DNA from: Saccharum officinarum
Lineage: Eukaryota > Streptophyta > Magnoliopsida > Poales > Poaceae
Assembly: GCA_020631735.1 (NCBI GenBank)
Contig: CM036225.1
Span: 61,847,183 to 61,911,182 of the forward strand
Direction of reading: 5' to 3'
Length of the DNA stretch: 64,000 bases
Shown: positions 21,902 to 32,513 of the stretch, one piece after another
How positions within the stretch are numbered: position 1 is the stretch's first letter
How the letters are laid out: every line of letters starts with the position of its first letter
Notes under the pieces: model-generated
The model's database searches: none
What the model saw: only the letters and a program-made list of their open reading frames with translations
What the model was told of the DNA's origin: nothing
Made by a program: the position numbers and the translations under genes

Positions 21902-24425
21902 TGAAGGGTCGAGATGGCGGACTAGAGGGGGGGTGAATAGTCCTTTCTAAAATTAATCGCGTCGGCAAACCGAAGCAAATGCGGAATTAAAACTATCGGT
22001 CTAGCCAAGACTACACCCCTCTATCTAAGTTCACAAGCACCTCACAAAGATCCTAAAAAGTAACTAAGGTGCTTTCCTTAGCAAGAGCTCTCCTAAACAA
22101 TTCTAGAGCAAGGTCACACAAACCTATGCACTAGTACTTTAGCAAAGCCGAGGAGCTCCTACACAATTCTAGTAAGCAAAAGCACGAAGCCACCTATGCT
22201 CACTAGCAATGCTCAATAGCAAGGCAACTAATGCCAAACTAGAGAGCGCAAATTACTTAGCTACACAAACTAAGCAATATGACTAACAAGGTTACACAAA
22301 CCAAATTAGCCACGCAACGGGAGCTACTTCTATGCTGCACACAAGCAAGAAGGTAACTAGCTAACTACACAAGCAAACTAGTTACAAGAGCAACTACACA
22401 AGCACAAGTATATGAATGTAAATACAAGCTTGTGAATCGAAAGCAAACCACCGAGAAGATGTACACAATGTTGACACGGCGGTTTTTCACCGAGGTTCAC
22501 TTGGTTGCCACCAAGCTAGTCCCCGTTGTGGCGATACACCCACTTGATGGATCACGAGCTAATTGACTATCAAGAGTCAAACCCTCAGCGGGTGCCGCAC
22601 ATCCACTCTCAAGATGGGGATCCTCCAAGCCACGAGCTTTACTAGAGTTGCTCTTCGCGATCCCCGCGGGGTGAGCACAATCCCCCTCACAAATCCTCCT
22701 CCGGAGCCACGCACAATCTCCACGCGTGCTTCAACGGAGTCGCAAGCCACCAAGCCGTCTAGGAGGTGGCAACCTCCAAGAGTAACAAGCACCACCGGCT
22801 TGCAACACGATCACCTAGTGCCACTCGATGCAATCCTCTCGATGCAACGCACTAGAATCGCTCTCTCACTCGATCCGATGAACACTATCAAGCATGAGTG
22901 AGTTAGAGGGCTTCCAAGCACTACCACATAAGCCACCAAGGCCAAAGTGTGCTCAGCTACCAGCCATGGTCAGCCAAGGCATCTATTTATAACCCCACGG
23001 TCAAATAGAGCCGTTACCCCTTCACTGGGTCATTTTCGGGATGACCGGACGCGCCGGTCGTAACTGACCGGACGCGCTCAACCGCGTCCGGTCGCCCTGC
23101 GACGTCCACGTGTCCCTCAAATTTCAAATGCGACCGTTAGATCCTCCAACGGTCACTACGCGCCAACGGTCAAACGCTATGACCGGACGCGCTGCTCAAC
23201 CGACCGGACGCGCCGGTCGCACAGCACCGCGCGCGCGAAGCAACGACCGGACGCGCTCCTCGCAACGACCGGACGCGCTCCTCGCAACGACCAGACGCGT
23301 TCCTTGCGATGACCAGACGCGACAGTGCCCGCGTCCGGTTAGAGTCCAGTAAGCTCCTTCAACAATCGGACGCGTCCGATCAAGTGTGACCGGACGCGCC
23401 CCGCGTCCGATCGTCCTCTGCGAACCTCAGTTCCTTCTGGGCGCATGACCGGACGCGCTGGTCCCGCGAGTGACCGGACGCGCCGGTTACAAACCCTAAC
23501 ACCCGCGTCTGCGCTGTACTGACCGGACGCGTCCGGTCATACCATAACCGCGTCCGGTGCAGCGTCCGGTCACCTCTGTGACCTCCGTTCGCCTCCGTTT
23601 CTTTTCCGACTTCCGGCGTAGTGGAAAATAGGCTTTTCAACTCCTCAAAAACGCCTGAATCCCGCGCTCGCAAAGCTCGACGGGAGGGAGAGAGGAACCC
23701 AAACCCTCTCTACCGCTCAAACTCCAACGCCTTCGCAAATGTGCCAACACCAACAAGTGAACACCACCTTGTGCACGTGTGTTAGCATTTTCACAAACAT
23801 TTTACCGAAGGAGTTAACCACTCAACTTGCCACGCCACTCGATCCTAGCAACGATGCATAGTTAGATCACACGAGTGACACTTAGATGACCGATATGTAA
23901 ACAAGTTTGCCCCTCTTGATAGTACGGCCATCTATCCTAAACCCGGTCATAAACTTCTCTACACACCTATGACCGGTGAAATGGAAATGCCCTAGGTTAT
24001 ACCTTTGCCTTGCGCATTCCACTCCATCTCCTCTGACGTTGATGCAACACATGCACCAACCATATCACAAATGATATGATCCACTTCATATCATCATGTG
24101 ACCTTGGTCCATCGATCTTGACCTCACTTGCTCTTCACCGTTGCGTCGGTCCATCGGCGCCAAGTCTTGCTCAAGCTTCACCGCCTCGCGGTCCATCGCT
24201 CCAAAGCCTCCGACTTGCCCTTCACACTTGCAACCGGTCCATCAAGCCAAGCCTCATCTTTGATCTTCGCCACCTTGGTCATATGACTCCATGTCATGTC
24301 TCATATGCAATGAGCTCTTTCATGACACAATCATCTATGGACTAATTCCCTGTGTATCTCACATAAACACAATTAGTCCACCTAAGGTTGTCACTCAATT
24401 ACCAAAACCAAACAAGGACCTCTCA
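21902..24425 (-). repeat. Right (5') LTR of the gag-only element
   Basis: A 2524-bp partner of 14146-16671 with the same ends. The palindrome cluster lies at about 23040-23580 and the TATA box at 22984-22991 (minus). This is the LTR that would drive transcription. Confidence 0.85.
22984..22991 (-). promoter_or_regulatory. TATA box in the 5' LTR of the gag-only element
   Basis: Plus-strand tatttata, that is TATAAATA on the coding strand, in the same position as in the left LTR. Confidence 0.55.
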
Positions 24426-24629
24426 CCGGCTAATAGAGCTCGTGGTCGTGGTCGGTTAGGTGCTTGGGCGGGAGGAGGACCATGTCATAGCCGTAGCCAA
24501 GGGACATGAACTCCAAGCTCCCAAACCAGATCACCGTGACCAACGGAAGTGGACGTTCAGGGTCAGCCATCGAAAAAGTGGTGGAAAAGCATCGTTGGCA
24601 CGTAGCGGTCCCCTACCTAGCGCGCCAAC
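24426..24629 (-). other. Gypsy leader region, right part, with primer site
   Basis: It continues 13611-14145 after removal of the nested element. Next to the LTR the minus strand reads 'tggcgcgctaggtagggg', a likely primer binding site; I do not assign the tRNA. Confidence 0.5.
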
Positions 24630-25698
24630 TATCGGTATTTGGACCCGGGAGGGCCCTAGACCAACGAGTGATTTTGTGCTACGTGCTCCCTAATTCAGAT
24701 GGTGAAGCAAAGAGAATACACAGGGTTTATCCTAGTCCAGGCAAAGAAGGCCCTACGTCCAGCAGGGGGAGAGAGTGCTGTATTTATTTGCACCGAAGTG
24801 CTTGTGTAGAGGTTACAAGCTGCGAGAGAGAGAAGCAGTCCCAAGTCTCAAAAGAGAATGAAAACGTGGAAGTGTTGCTTATGATTGTCATGCCCCTTTT
24901 GGGGGGAGCCCTCTGCCTCCTCTTTTATAGGCTCAAGTGGAGGCCGAGAAGTAAAAAAAACCCTAGGTCGATGTCTTGGAGGAGAAGGTTCGGCGGGTAC
25001 TGCAGAAGTTGCTGTATCGACGTGCCTTGGTAATGGCCGGCCATTCTCGGGGTGTCACGGCGATGTTGATGACGGGATGGTGAGACATCCTGGGTGCTGT
25101 GGCGGGCGGCGATCCCCTGTAGCTGACGTGCGAACGTTGTTCCTTTGTTGACCGGCAGCGGTCGAGGCCGGGTTAGGACGTAGTTGAGGGGGTCGACGAC
25201 GAACGGATAATACCGAGCCCCAGAAAACTCGGACGTGGTGGTTGTCGTTTTGTGCGTCGAGGGGTGTCGATGGTAGAACAGTGCTCGACATGGCATGAAT
25301 AGTGGTAGACTTTTTACCACCATACCAGGATGGTCAGTAAAAAGTAGGATTAGACACGAACGCTGCTCCCACGCCGGTGGCACTAAAGCCACATTAGTGG
25401 GGGTGGTTGCATTAAATGCCTTGTCAGTGGGTAGGTGGATGAGGGGAGGTTGACCGGCTCGACTCTGGGTCGTGCGAGTCGGAGATTTCTGGGTCGTGTG
25501 AGTTGAAGATTTTTCAGGGTCGAGGTTTTTAGTCGAGAGGTCCTCGTGTGAGTCAGAACGTAGTCGAGGGTGCCCCATCTTCATATGTATACGGGCTTGG
25601 CTCAGCGTATCCGTGTAGGTGGAGCCTTGATTCGGTTTTTAGGGGGTTTGTTCCTTTTAATCGTTGTTTTTGGGTACCCCTAATTTAGGTACCCGACA
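24630..25698 (-). repeat. Right (5') LTR of the gypsy element
   Basis: The LTR is 1069 bp, from tatcggtatttggacccggg to ggtacccgaca, with the inner end mutated TG to TA. Orientation is set by the TATA box on the minus strand and by the gag that follows to the left. Confidence 0.8.
24922..24929 (-). promoter_or_regulatory. TATA box in the gypsy 5' LTR
   Basis: Minus-strand TATAAAAG in the context gagcctataaaagaggagg. The 3' LTR has a mutated version at the same place. Confidence 0.55.
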
Positions 25699-25732
25699 AC
25701 AAGTTACACCAATAGATTTGTGGTCAACTTAG

Positions 25733-27339
25733 TGAAAGGATCAAGATGCCCAAGAGGGGGGGTGAATTGGGCTTTTCTAAAAAATAAAAGCAAGGAATAA
25801 ATCCTACAAGCTGAAATTCACCCCTAGTGTCTATTTGTGTTCCTAGAGAGTCTACCGATACAAAGTTTTGCACCCTAGTTTCCAATCCTAGTCTAGCATG
25901 ACAAGTCTAGGAATGTAAACAAGCAATGTAAGTAAATACGAGAAAGTAAATGCTTGAATGTAAAGGGGCAAGGAACACGGCGATGTTTTTCCGAGGTATC
26001 GGAGAGTCGCCACTCCCCACTAGTCCTCGTTGGAGCACCCGCGCAAGGGTGTCGCTCCCCCTTGATCCGCGCAAGGATCAAGTGCTCTCTACGGGTTGAT
26101 TCTTCGACACTCCGTCGCGGTGAATCACCCACAACCGCTCACAAGATGAGTTGGGTCATCCACAAGCTCCGCCGGATGAACACCAAACTCCCAATCACCA
26201 CCAAGCCGTCTAGGTGATGGCGATCACCAAGAGTAACAAGCTAGAACTCTCACTTGACCTCTACGAGCCTAAATGAGAAAGTGGATGCACACTTGTTACT
26301 CTCTAATTGCTAGTGAGGAACTCTCAAGCTTTGATTCTCAAATCTCTATCCTCACTAGTGCTCTTGCACTACCTTGCACTTCAAAGGTGTTTATCAGCTG
26401 ATCAAATGAGCAAGAGACCTCTAAAAGAGGTGGTGGGGATGTATTTATACACCCCACAGACGAAACGAACCGTTACCTGCTGACTCAGCAAAACTCGAGC
26501 TGACCGGACGCGCCGGTCGTACTGACCGGACGCGCCGGTCGCTCGTAACGGTCAAAAAACTGAAAAACACCTAGATGACCGGACGCACCGGTCAGGGGTG
26601 ACCGGACGCGTCCGATCGTGCGTGGAGCTTACTGTACTCGCACCGGACGCGCTACCGCGTCCGATGGGTGATGACCGGACGCGTCCGGTCGTTTCAGGAC
26701 CTTACTGGACTATGACCGGACGCGCCGATCACACCCAGGTCGCGTCCGATCGGGTGTTTCCCTAAAGTGACACGTGTTGACTTCTGACCACCGCGTCCGG
26801 TCCTCGCGAGGACCGCGTCCGGTGCTCAGAGCTGAAACCCAAGTCGCGGAACTGAACTGACCGGACGCGTCCGGTCATGTCGAGGACCGCGTCCGGTCAC
26901 TGGAAAAAGACCCGAAACTTTCCGCAAAGCGTCACAACTTGAACCAAGTTGCTCCCAACTGAACTTTGAGCTATTCTAGAGCTGCCTAGCGCCAAGTTTA
27001 ACAAGTGTGCACCACACCTAAACATAGGACTCGCCTAGGTCAAGCTACCCGCTCATGCCCCCTTCATAGTACGGCCAAAAGAAAAAAACGAAGATCCTAA
27101 CGACTATTCCAAATGTCTCTCAACACCTTGACATCCGGAACTAACCGTCCTTAATCTTGACGTCACTCTTTTGAAAACCGAAACGATTTCCATCAAGGGG
27201 CATGAATACCATGGTGCCCAAAGCAGTTCAAACCTCCATGACCTAACTTACCAAAGTTTCTGCAAAACACACGTTAGTCATGGTAACAAGGCGTTGTCAT
27301 CAATTGCCGAAACCAAACCTCGGGGCCTAGATGCTTTCA
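25733..27339 (-). repeat. 3' LTR of the Sirevirus
   Basis: In element sense it begins TGAAAGCATCTAGG and ends GATCCTTTCA. It carries a cluster of GACCGGACGCG-type palindromes at about 26500-26900, with the TATA box inward of them. Confidence 0.9.
26442..26449 (-). promoter_or_regulatory. TATA box in the Sirevirus 3' LTR
   Basis: Plus-strand tatttata, that is TATAAATA in element sense, just outside the palindrome cluster. Confidence 0.55.
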
Positions 27340-27356
27340 ATCTCCCCCTTTTTGGT
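27340..27356 (-). other. Polypurine tract of the Sirevirus
   Basis: Minus-strand ccaaaaagggggagatt abuts the 3' LTR. Extra copies lie near 27733 and 27752 (minus-strand ccaaagggggagaga), the latter inside the end of the extra ORF. Confidence 0.75.
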
Positions 27357-27639
27357 GATTGATGACAACACTCAGATATGAAAAATTGGAGTTGAGGTTT
27401 TTTGAGCATGCATGGTTCACATAAGCGACAAGCAATAAGCTAAGAGGTGAAGGGGATTGCTTATGTGTCCCAAGCCAAAAGAGTGTACTCATAGGATAAG
27501 ACAAAAAACGTTAGTACACAAAAGGATATAGCTCATAAAATCGGAGTAAGGCACGGAAGCATAACCTTAGAGCTATAAATAACAACGGTGACAAGAGATA
27601 ACACTAACAGGATGAAACATTAAAACTCAAAGTTATATC

Positions 27640-30600
27640 TCACAATGACATGTCACACGAATGCAATGACTGAAAAGAAAACATGATGCATGAATGTAGC
27701 ACACAATAAAAAACAAAAACCTCTCTCAAAACTCCCCCTGAAACTACTCTCTCTCCCCCTTTGGCATCAAGCGCCAACAAAAGAACTAATCTAAGGATCT
27801 GACGGGGGACAGACGGAGTCGTGTCGGGTGCCGAGGTGCGAGGAGTGAACACGAAGTGTAGAGAATCGCCCTCGGAGTCTGAGCTATCTGGCTGACCCTC
27901 TGATGAAGCATGTGGCTGTGTAACTGTCTGGGTCTGAAAGGCAGGAACAGGTACTGTCGTAATGATAGGATCCGTCTGAGTGACCTGAGCCTGTAGCGAG
28001 CCAGAAACAGGAAGATCTGTGGAGGCAACTGACGAAGGTATAGTCTCTGTAGTACCAGTCCCTGTTACTGGAGGGATAGCTGCCTTTGAAGCTGACAACC
28101 CTGAAGAAGTAGCAACTGTAGTATGTGAGGGCGTCGGCTGACCAGTCAACTCGCTGTAGGTAGCACTGAAATCACCGAAAGGTGTGCCTGTCAGGAGGTG
28201 AGGGCGAGGCTGGTCTGATGGTGTAAACCCCGTGTGAATAGGAGTGAAACTCGGGGACTGAAAAGACTGGGGAACCTGCTGTTGTGGAGATGTGAACTGT
28301 AAACCTGGCTGTCCCTGACTCGATGGATCAGAAGATGGTAAAGTAGAAGTGAGGACAGAAGTAGGCGGAGGAACCCCAACCGTGACTAGGTGGCGCAGGA
28401 GATCCAAGTATTGCTGCTGACTAGCTGCAGTCTGTCGCTGAATCTCATATTGCTGTCTCTGCATTTCGACTTGCTGCCTCTGGATCTCAAGCTGCTGTCG
28501 CTGAAACTCGTCCTGACGAGCCTGAATCTGTGCAAGTGCTGCAGCTGTGTCCTGAGCCTGTCGCTGTATTTGCTGTTGCTGTTGCTCCTGTGCCTGGGTC
28601 AACCTCTCAAGAATTGCCACCATGGCTGGGTCTGTGCGGGAGGCTGAACCAGAGCCACCGGCCTCGTGGTCGTGGGACCGAGGAGACCGGTACCTGGGGA
28701 TGGGCTGGTAGTCCTCATCAGTGCTGTCAGATGTCCCATCCTCAGGAAGGTCAGCAGGCTGAGCGTCAAGATCTGCAAGCTCTGCCTCTGCAAGCTCATC
28801 AACTGTGGCGTCCTGCTCAGCTGCTGTCTCAGGAACCTCAGGTCGCACACGCGGTCCTGGCACTGGGGCCTGATCTCTGGTGACTGACGTCCAAAGCTGA
28901 CGGATATCATACTCAGGAAAAGCAGTGGTAGTATCTGATATCTCAGCTCGGATCTCTGCTGGCAGCTGAATAGATGATCTGATAATGAAGCAGATCCAGT
29001 GTGCATAGGGCAGCTGACGGTTACCCTTGAAGCCCTCAGCTATGGTGTCCTCTATTTCACTAAGTATGAGATCCCATATATCAAACTGTGTCTGTGAGAG
29101 GAGGTGGTGAACAACCCATAACTGCATCCGAGTCAGTCCCTCTCTGTAGCCAAGTCTGGGAAGAAGTGTGCGTCTGACTATAGCATCCAAAACTCTGGCC
29201 AGTGGTGTCAAACTGGCGGGCGTGCGACGAGACCCTTGGCCAAAAGGCTCACGGAAGCAGGGTCGAACCAAGTCTGTAGGTGGCACTGTCCCGCCGTGAG
29301 GGCGTCTCGGAGGAGGAGTCTGACCATAACACAGCTGATGTATCTTTGTGTCAAAAGCTGGGAGTCTGAGAATCTCCCGCACTCTGTTGCTGTATAGGCG
29401 GTGATCGCGGCCTCGGAATGCAAAGTGAATGAAATCATGGGCAGGATCAATCCATAATGAAGCATAAAACTCTCTGACCCATGTGCCGCAGTATGCACCT
29501 GTCCGTCCAAGAAGATCTGACAAGCCTGGCAGAAAGGACAGGTGCGGACGTAGCTGCTCTCCCACAACCTCGACTAGTGACTCAAGTCGACAGACCCTCT
29601 GTGGTCGGAAAGCAATACCGCTGTCAACTAGAGCTCTGTAGAAATCCTCCTGAAGAGGGGTATAGAACCCTTCTGAAGCTCTGGGATCCCTCACAGGTGG
29701 AAACCACCGACTGACCTCCACGAACCTCAACCCCTGCACCTGACGTGCTGAAGCACCCCTCAAGTCAAAGTGCTCGACCGGGGGTGCACCTCTAGCTCTG
29801 GGAGGAGGCCGTGCTCCACGTCGCTGACCCTCTGGCCGAGGAGACACCTGAGTACGGGCGCGAGTAGAGCGGCGGCCAGTGGTGTCAAACTGGCGGGCGT
29901 GCGACGAGACCCTTGGCCAAAAGGCTCACGGAAGCAGGGTCGAACCAAGTCTGTAGGTGGCACTGTCCCGCCGTGAGGGCGTCTCGGAGGAGGAGTCTGA
30001 CCATAACACAGCTGATGTATCTTTGTGTCAAAAGCTGGGAGTCTGAGAATCTCCCGCACTCTGTTGCTGTATAGGCGGTGATCGCGGCCTCGGAATGCAA
30101 AGTGAATGAAATCATGGGCAGGATCAATCCATAATGAAGCATAAAACTCTCTGACCCATGTGCCGCAGTATGCACCTGTCCGTCCAAGAAGATCTGACAA
30201 GCCTGGCAGAAAGGACAGGTGCGGACGTAGCTGCTCTCCCACAACCTCGACTAGTGACTCAAGTCGACAGACCCTCTGTGGTCGGAAAGCAATACCGCTG
30301 TCAACTAGAGCTCTGTAGAAATCCTCCTGAAGAGGGGTATAGAACCCTTCTGAAGCTCTGGGATCCCTCACAGGTGGAAACCACCGACTGACCTCCACGA
30401 ACCTCAACCCCTGCACCTGACGTGCTGAAGCACCCCTCAAGTCAAAGTGCTCGACCGGGGGTGCACCTCTAGCTCTGGGAGGAGGCCGTGCTCCACGTCG
30501 CTGACCCTCTGGCCGAGGAGACACCTGAGTACGGGCGCGAGTAGAGCGGCGACGTACTGGAGACTGAGCTGACTGCTCCTCTGCTGTAGCCTCTGGAGCC

Positions 30601-30965
30601 CCTGTGGTCTCTGTGGGAGGATCAACTGTCAAATCCTCTGTAGCTCTAGTATCCTCAGTGCCCTCAGTGGCCTCTGTGCCGAGCTGTCGACCTTCAAGAT
30701 GAAAGCGACGCTCGCCTATGCGTATGCCACTGCTCCTGCCACCTCTCTCTGCCTGCTCTGCTGCATCTGCTACGGCCTGAGCAATCTCTGCCTCTGTAAG
30801 TGTCTTCTTCTTCTTTCTGGCCATGACCTTGATACGCTTCCCACGTGCAATCTCAGACCGACGAGGAGGACTGTCGTCCCCGTCACCAGAAGCACCACCA
30901 ACGTTCTTGCAACGCACCATGCTGACACAGTGACTGAGAACCTCTGTAAGATGATGAACTGTCAC
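27640..30965 (-). pseudogene. Extra 3' ORF of the Sirevirus, split by a tandem duplication
   Basis: Two overlapping frames exist: 30965-29760 (401 aa) and 29847-27640 (735 aa). They share a 677-bp segment present twice in tandem (29197-29873 and 29874-30550). 677 is not a multiple of three, so the duplication shifts the frame; without it one frame of about 880 codons would exist. In order: a basic N-terminus (MARKKKKTLTEAEIAQAV), an acidic Thr/Glu stretch, then a globular part with WVREFYASLWID and YSNRVREILRLP. The last resembles the domain annotated in grasses as 'putative plant transposon protein'. After it come an acidic linker, a Gln-rich coiled coil (QRQQLEIQRQQVEMQRQQ) and a Ser/Thr/Pro-rich tail. 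Its function is unknown. The position matches the env-like ORF of SIRE elements, but I see no signal peptide or membrane segment. Confidence 0.65.
29197..30550. repeat. 677-bp perfect-looking tandem duplication
   Basis: Unit 1 is 29197-29873 and unit 2 is 29874-30550, joined at ggccagtggtgtcaaactgg with the microhomology 'ggc'. I saw no difference between the units, so it is either very recent or an assembly artefact. Confidence 0.85.
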
Positions 30966-31047
30966 TCAAGAGGCTTGGCCTCAATCCGTATCCGCAGGCT
31001 TGGCCTCGGATTTAGCAAACAGATCTCACCCTGACACACAACAGACT

Positions 31048-31162
31048 CGCTGCAAAGACGGAATAGAGAGATCTACTATAAACACATATATAACTAAAGG
31101 TACGGAAACCTAGAGATAGCAAGCATGTGAGATACGAAGTGAATCGAAACGCGAAGCTACCT
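31048..31162 (-). other. Possible intron in the leader of the extra ORF
   Basis: On the minus strand 'cctgag|gtagct' and 'tctttgcag|cgag' give a GT-AG intron of about 115 bases between the GC-rich leader and the extra ORF. This is inference from splice-site consensus only. Confidence 0.3.
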
Positions 31163-31249
31163 CAGGTCGACGAGACGACGGTGACCTAGATTGCGAGATT
31201 TCCGAATCCACCAGACGAGCTCGTCGCGAAGAGGACGACTCGCGACGAG

Positions 31250-31640
31250 ACTTGTTGACGAACGAACGAACGACCGTCGAACCCTAGGGTTAGAGTTAGG
31301 GTTAGGGTAGATCGATTGATGGAAAACGATCGAGGGCAAGCACGAGTCGTACCAATGTCGGGGACGAAGCTGACTCGCAGGGGCGCGGCTCACCGGCGGT
31401 GGTGGCTCGGTCGGGCGACGGCGGCGCGGCGGTGGCGCGGCTGCGGGCGGCGCGGCTGCGGGCGGCGCGGCTGCGGGCGGCGCGGCTGCGGCAGCGAGCA
31501 GACGAGCGCGCGCGCGGCAGCGAGCAGACGAGCGCGAGCTCGACAGAAGTTCGCCGGCGGCAGGGAGGACGGCGGATACCAAGACGGCGAGTCGGCGGAT
31601 AGGGCAAGGCGGCGGCGGAAGCTCGGGCGGGTGAAATAAA
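31250..31640 (-). other. GC-rich leader with telo-box and 15-bp minisatellite
   Basis: Downstream of the internal TATA, the minus strand has a GC-rich stretch with about 3.7 copies of a 15-base unit (gcggctgcgggcggc on the plus strand, about 31436-31492). It ends in accctaaccctaactctaacc (31284-31310). In plants such telo-box motifs are typical of transcribed leaders of housekeeping genes. Confidence 0.5.
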
Positions 31641-31660
31641 ATCGGTCGGGGACGAAACGG

Positions 31661-31667
31661 TTTTATA
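31661..31667 (-). promoter_or_regulatory. Internal TATA box upstream of the extra ORF
   Basis: Minus-strand ccttataaaaccg lies between the palindrome cluster (31690-32030) and the GC-rich leader, the same order as in the LTR promoters. It probably marks an internal promoter for the extra ORF; this is inference. Confidence 0.45.
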
Positions 31668-31689
31668 AGGAGTTAGATCCGCGCGACAC

Positions 31690-32030
31690 GTGATGACCGG
31701 ACGCGGTGGTCGATATGACCGGACGCGGTGGTGCAGCGTCCGGTCATACTCCAGTAAGCTCCTGGAGTGACCTGACGCGTCCGGTGCGGACTGACCGGAC
31801 GCGGTCTGAGTCCGGTCGTTGGAAGTTCGGGAAAACATCGCGAATGACCGGACGCGGTGGTGGTAACCGGGACCGGACGCGGTGGTCGAACTGAGGCGCG
31901 TCCGGTGCAGCGTCCGATCATTAGATCTGGAGTTGGTCTTCTGGATGACCGGACGCGCTGCTGGACGCCGAGACCGGACGCAGTGGTGAAGCACTGCTGC
32001 GTCCGGTGCAGCGTCCGGTGACTGTTCTTC
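31690..32030. repeat. Internal cluster of CCGGACGCG palindromic motifs
   Basis: Many copies of gaccggacgcggtgg / gcgtccggtc occur outside any LTR, between pol and the extra ORF. A homologous cluster opens the window at 1-60. Confidence 0.8.
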
Positions 32031-32513
32031 GCCCTTCTTAGTTCCGAACTTCGACGCGACTTCTCCCAATCAGGTTCCAAACCAAAGAGACACAAATAAA
32101 CACCAATTGGAACATGAAATGAGAGACCTCACTCAAACCCTCAAAAATTTAAAATAGATTGCCTTAGGCTAGTATTATTTTTAAGAAAATAGGCAATAAA
32201 CACCCGAGGAGCAACGTATGGCCATGCAATAGAGTTTTTGAACCTTTAGGAGCGTCAAAATGCTCTCTCTATCCATGGACGAACACAGAGGTTGCTCAAA
32301 GCTTAACCGAAAAGAAACGACAAGCGAACAACCATGCAAATGCAATGCAATACAAGAAGGTAAAACTAGAATGCTTGTCAAGTTTGATCCACGGTTAGGC
32401 TTTTTCACTCCTCCAAAGGAGGGTTATCGTAACCGTGTTAGCCAAGCCCTAAATGCATTGCAATAAAATAAACATGGCATATTATACAATGCAATGCAGG
32501 AGACAACACACGC

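Larger units (their letters stand above)
14146..24425 (-). mobile_element. Non-autonomous gag-only Sirevirus-like element with 2.5-kb LTRs
   Basis: Two LTRs (14146-16671 and 21902-24425) flank a 5.2-kb interior, with CCGGC on both sides (14141-14145, 24426-24430) as a clean 5-bp target duplication. The primer binding site and polypurine tract match those of the autonomous Sirevirus at 25733-39762. The interior carries only a gag-like reading frame (19976-21850) and no protease, integrase, RT or RNase H motif in any frame. It therefore probably depended on the enzymes of a related element. It is inserted in the leader of the older gypsy element. Confidence 0.85.
4759..25698 (-). mobile_element. 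Ty3/gypsy (Tat-lineage) element with palindromic interior
   Basis: Both terminal LTRs lie in the same, minus, orientation. The outer ends read TGTCGG (4759) and CCGACA (25693-25698). ACAAG is repeated on both sides (4754-4758 and 25699-25703), so the span is bounded as one insertion. From right to left it reads: 5' LTR 24630-25698, leader, gag, protease, RT, RNase H down to 9096, a short centre, then an inverted gag-to-RNase H copy on the plus strand at 5805-9077, and the 3' LTR. No integrase and no polypurine tract are seen. A second element (14146-24425) is nested in the leader. The lineage call rests on the 'ILGRPCYAKFMAVPNY' and 'YMRPGNSW' type motifs and the second RNase H region typical of Tat elements. 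All coding parts are broken. Confidence 0.8.

Noticed and set aside
28390..28883. Plus-strand ORFs of 85-117 codons
   Set aside because: Antisense shadows of the Gln-rich and acidic parts of the extra Sirevirus ORF.
27640..29847. Envelope glycoprotein
   Set aside because: The position fits an env-like ORF, but I see no signal peptide, membrane-spanning segment or cleavage site, so I left the function open.
31284..31310. Interstitial telomere repeat
   Set aside because: Only two to three imperfect CCCTAA-like units; more likely a telo-box in a leader than telomeric DNA.
31157..32069. Minus-strand ORFs of 141-255 codons rich in Ala, Pro and Arg
   Set aside because: They run through the palindrome cluster and the 15-bp minisatellite; open frames are expected there from base composition. 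Treated as leader, not protein.
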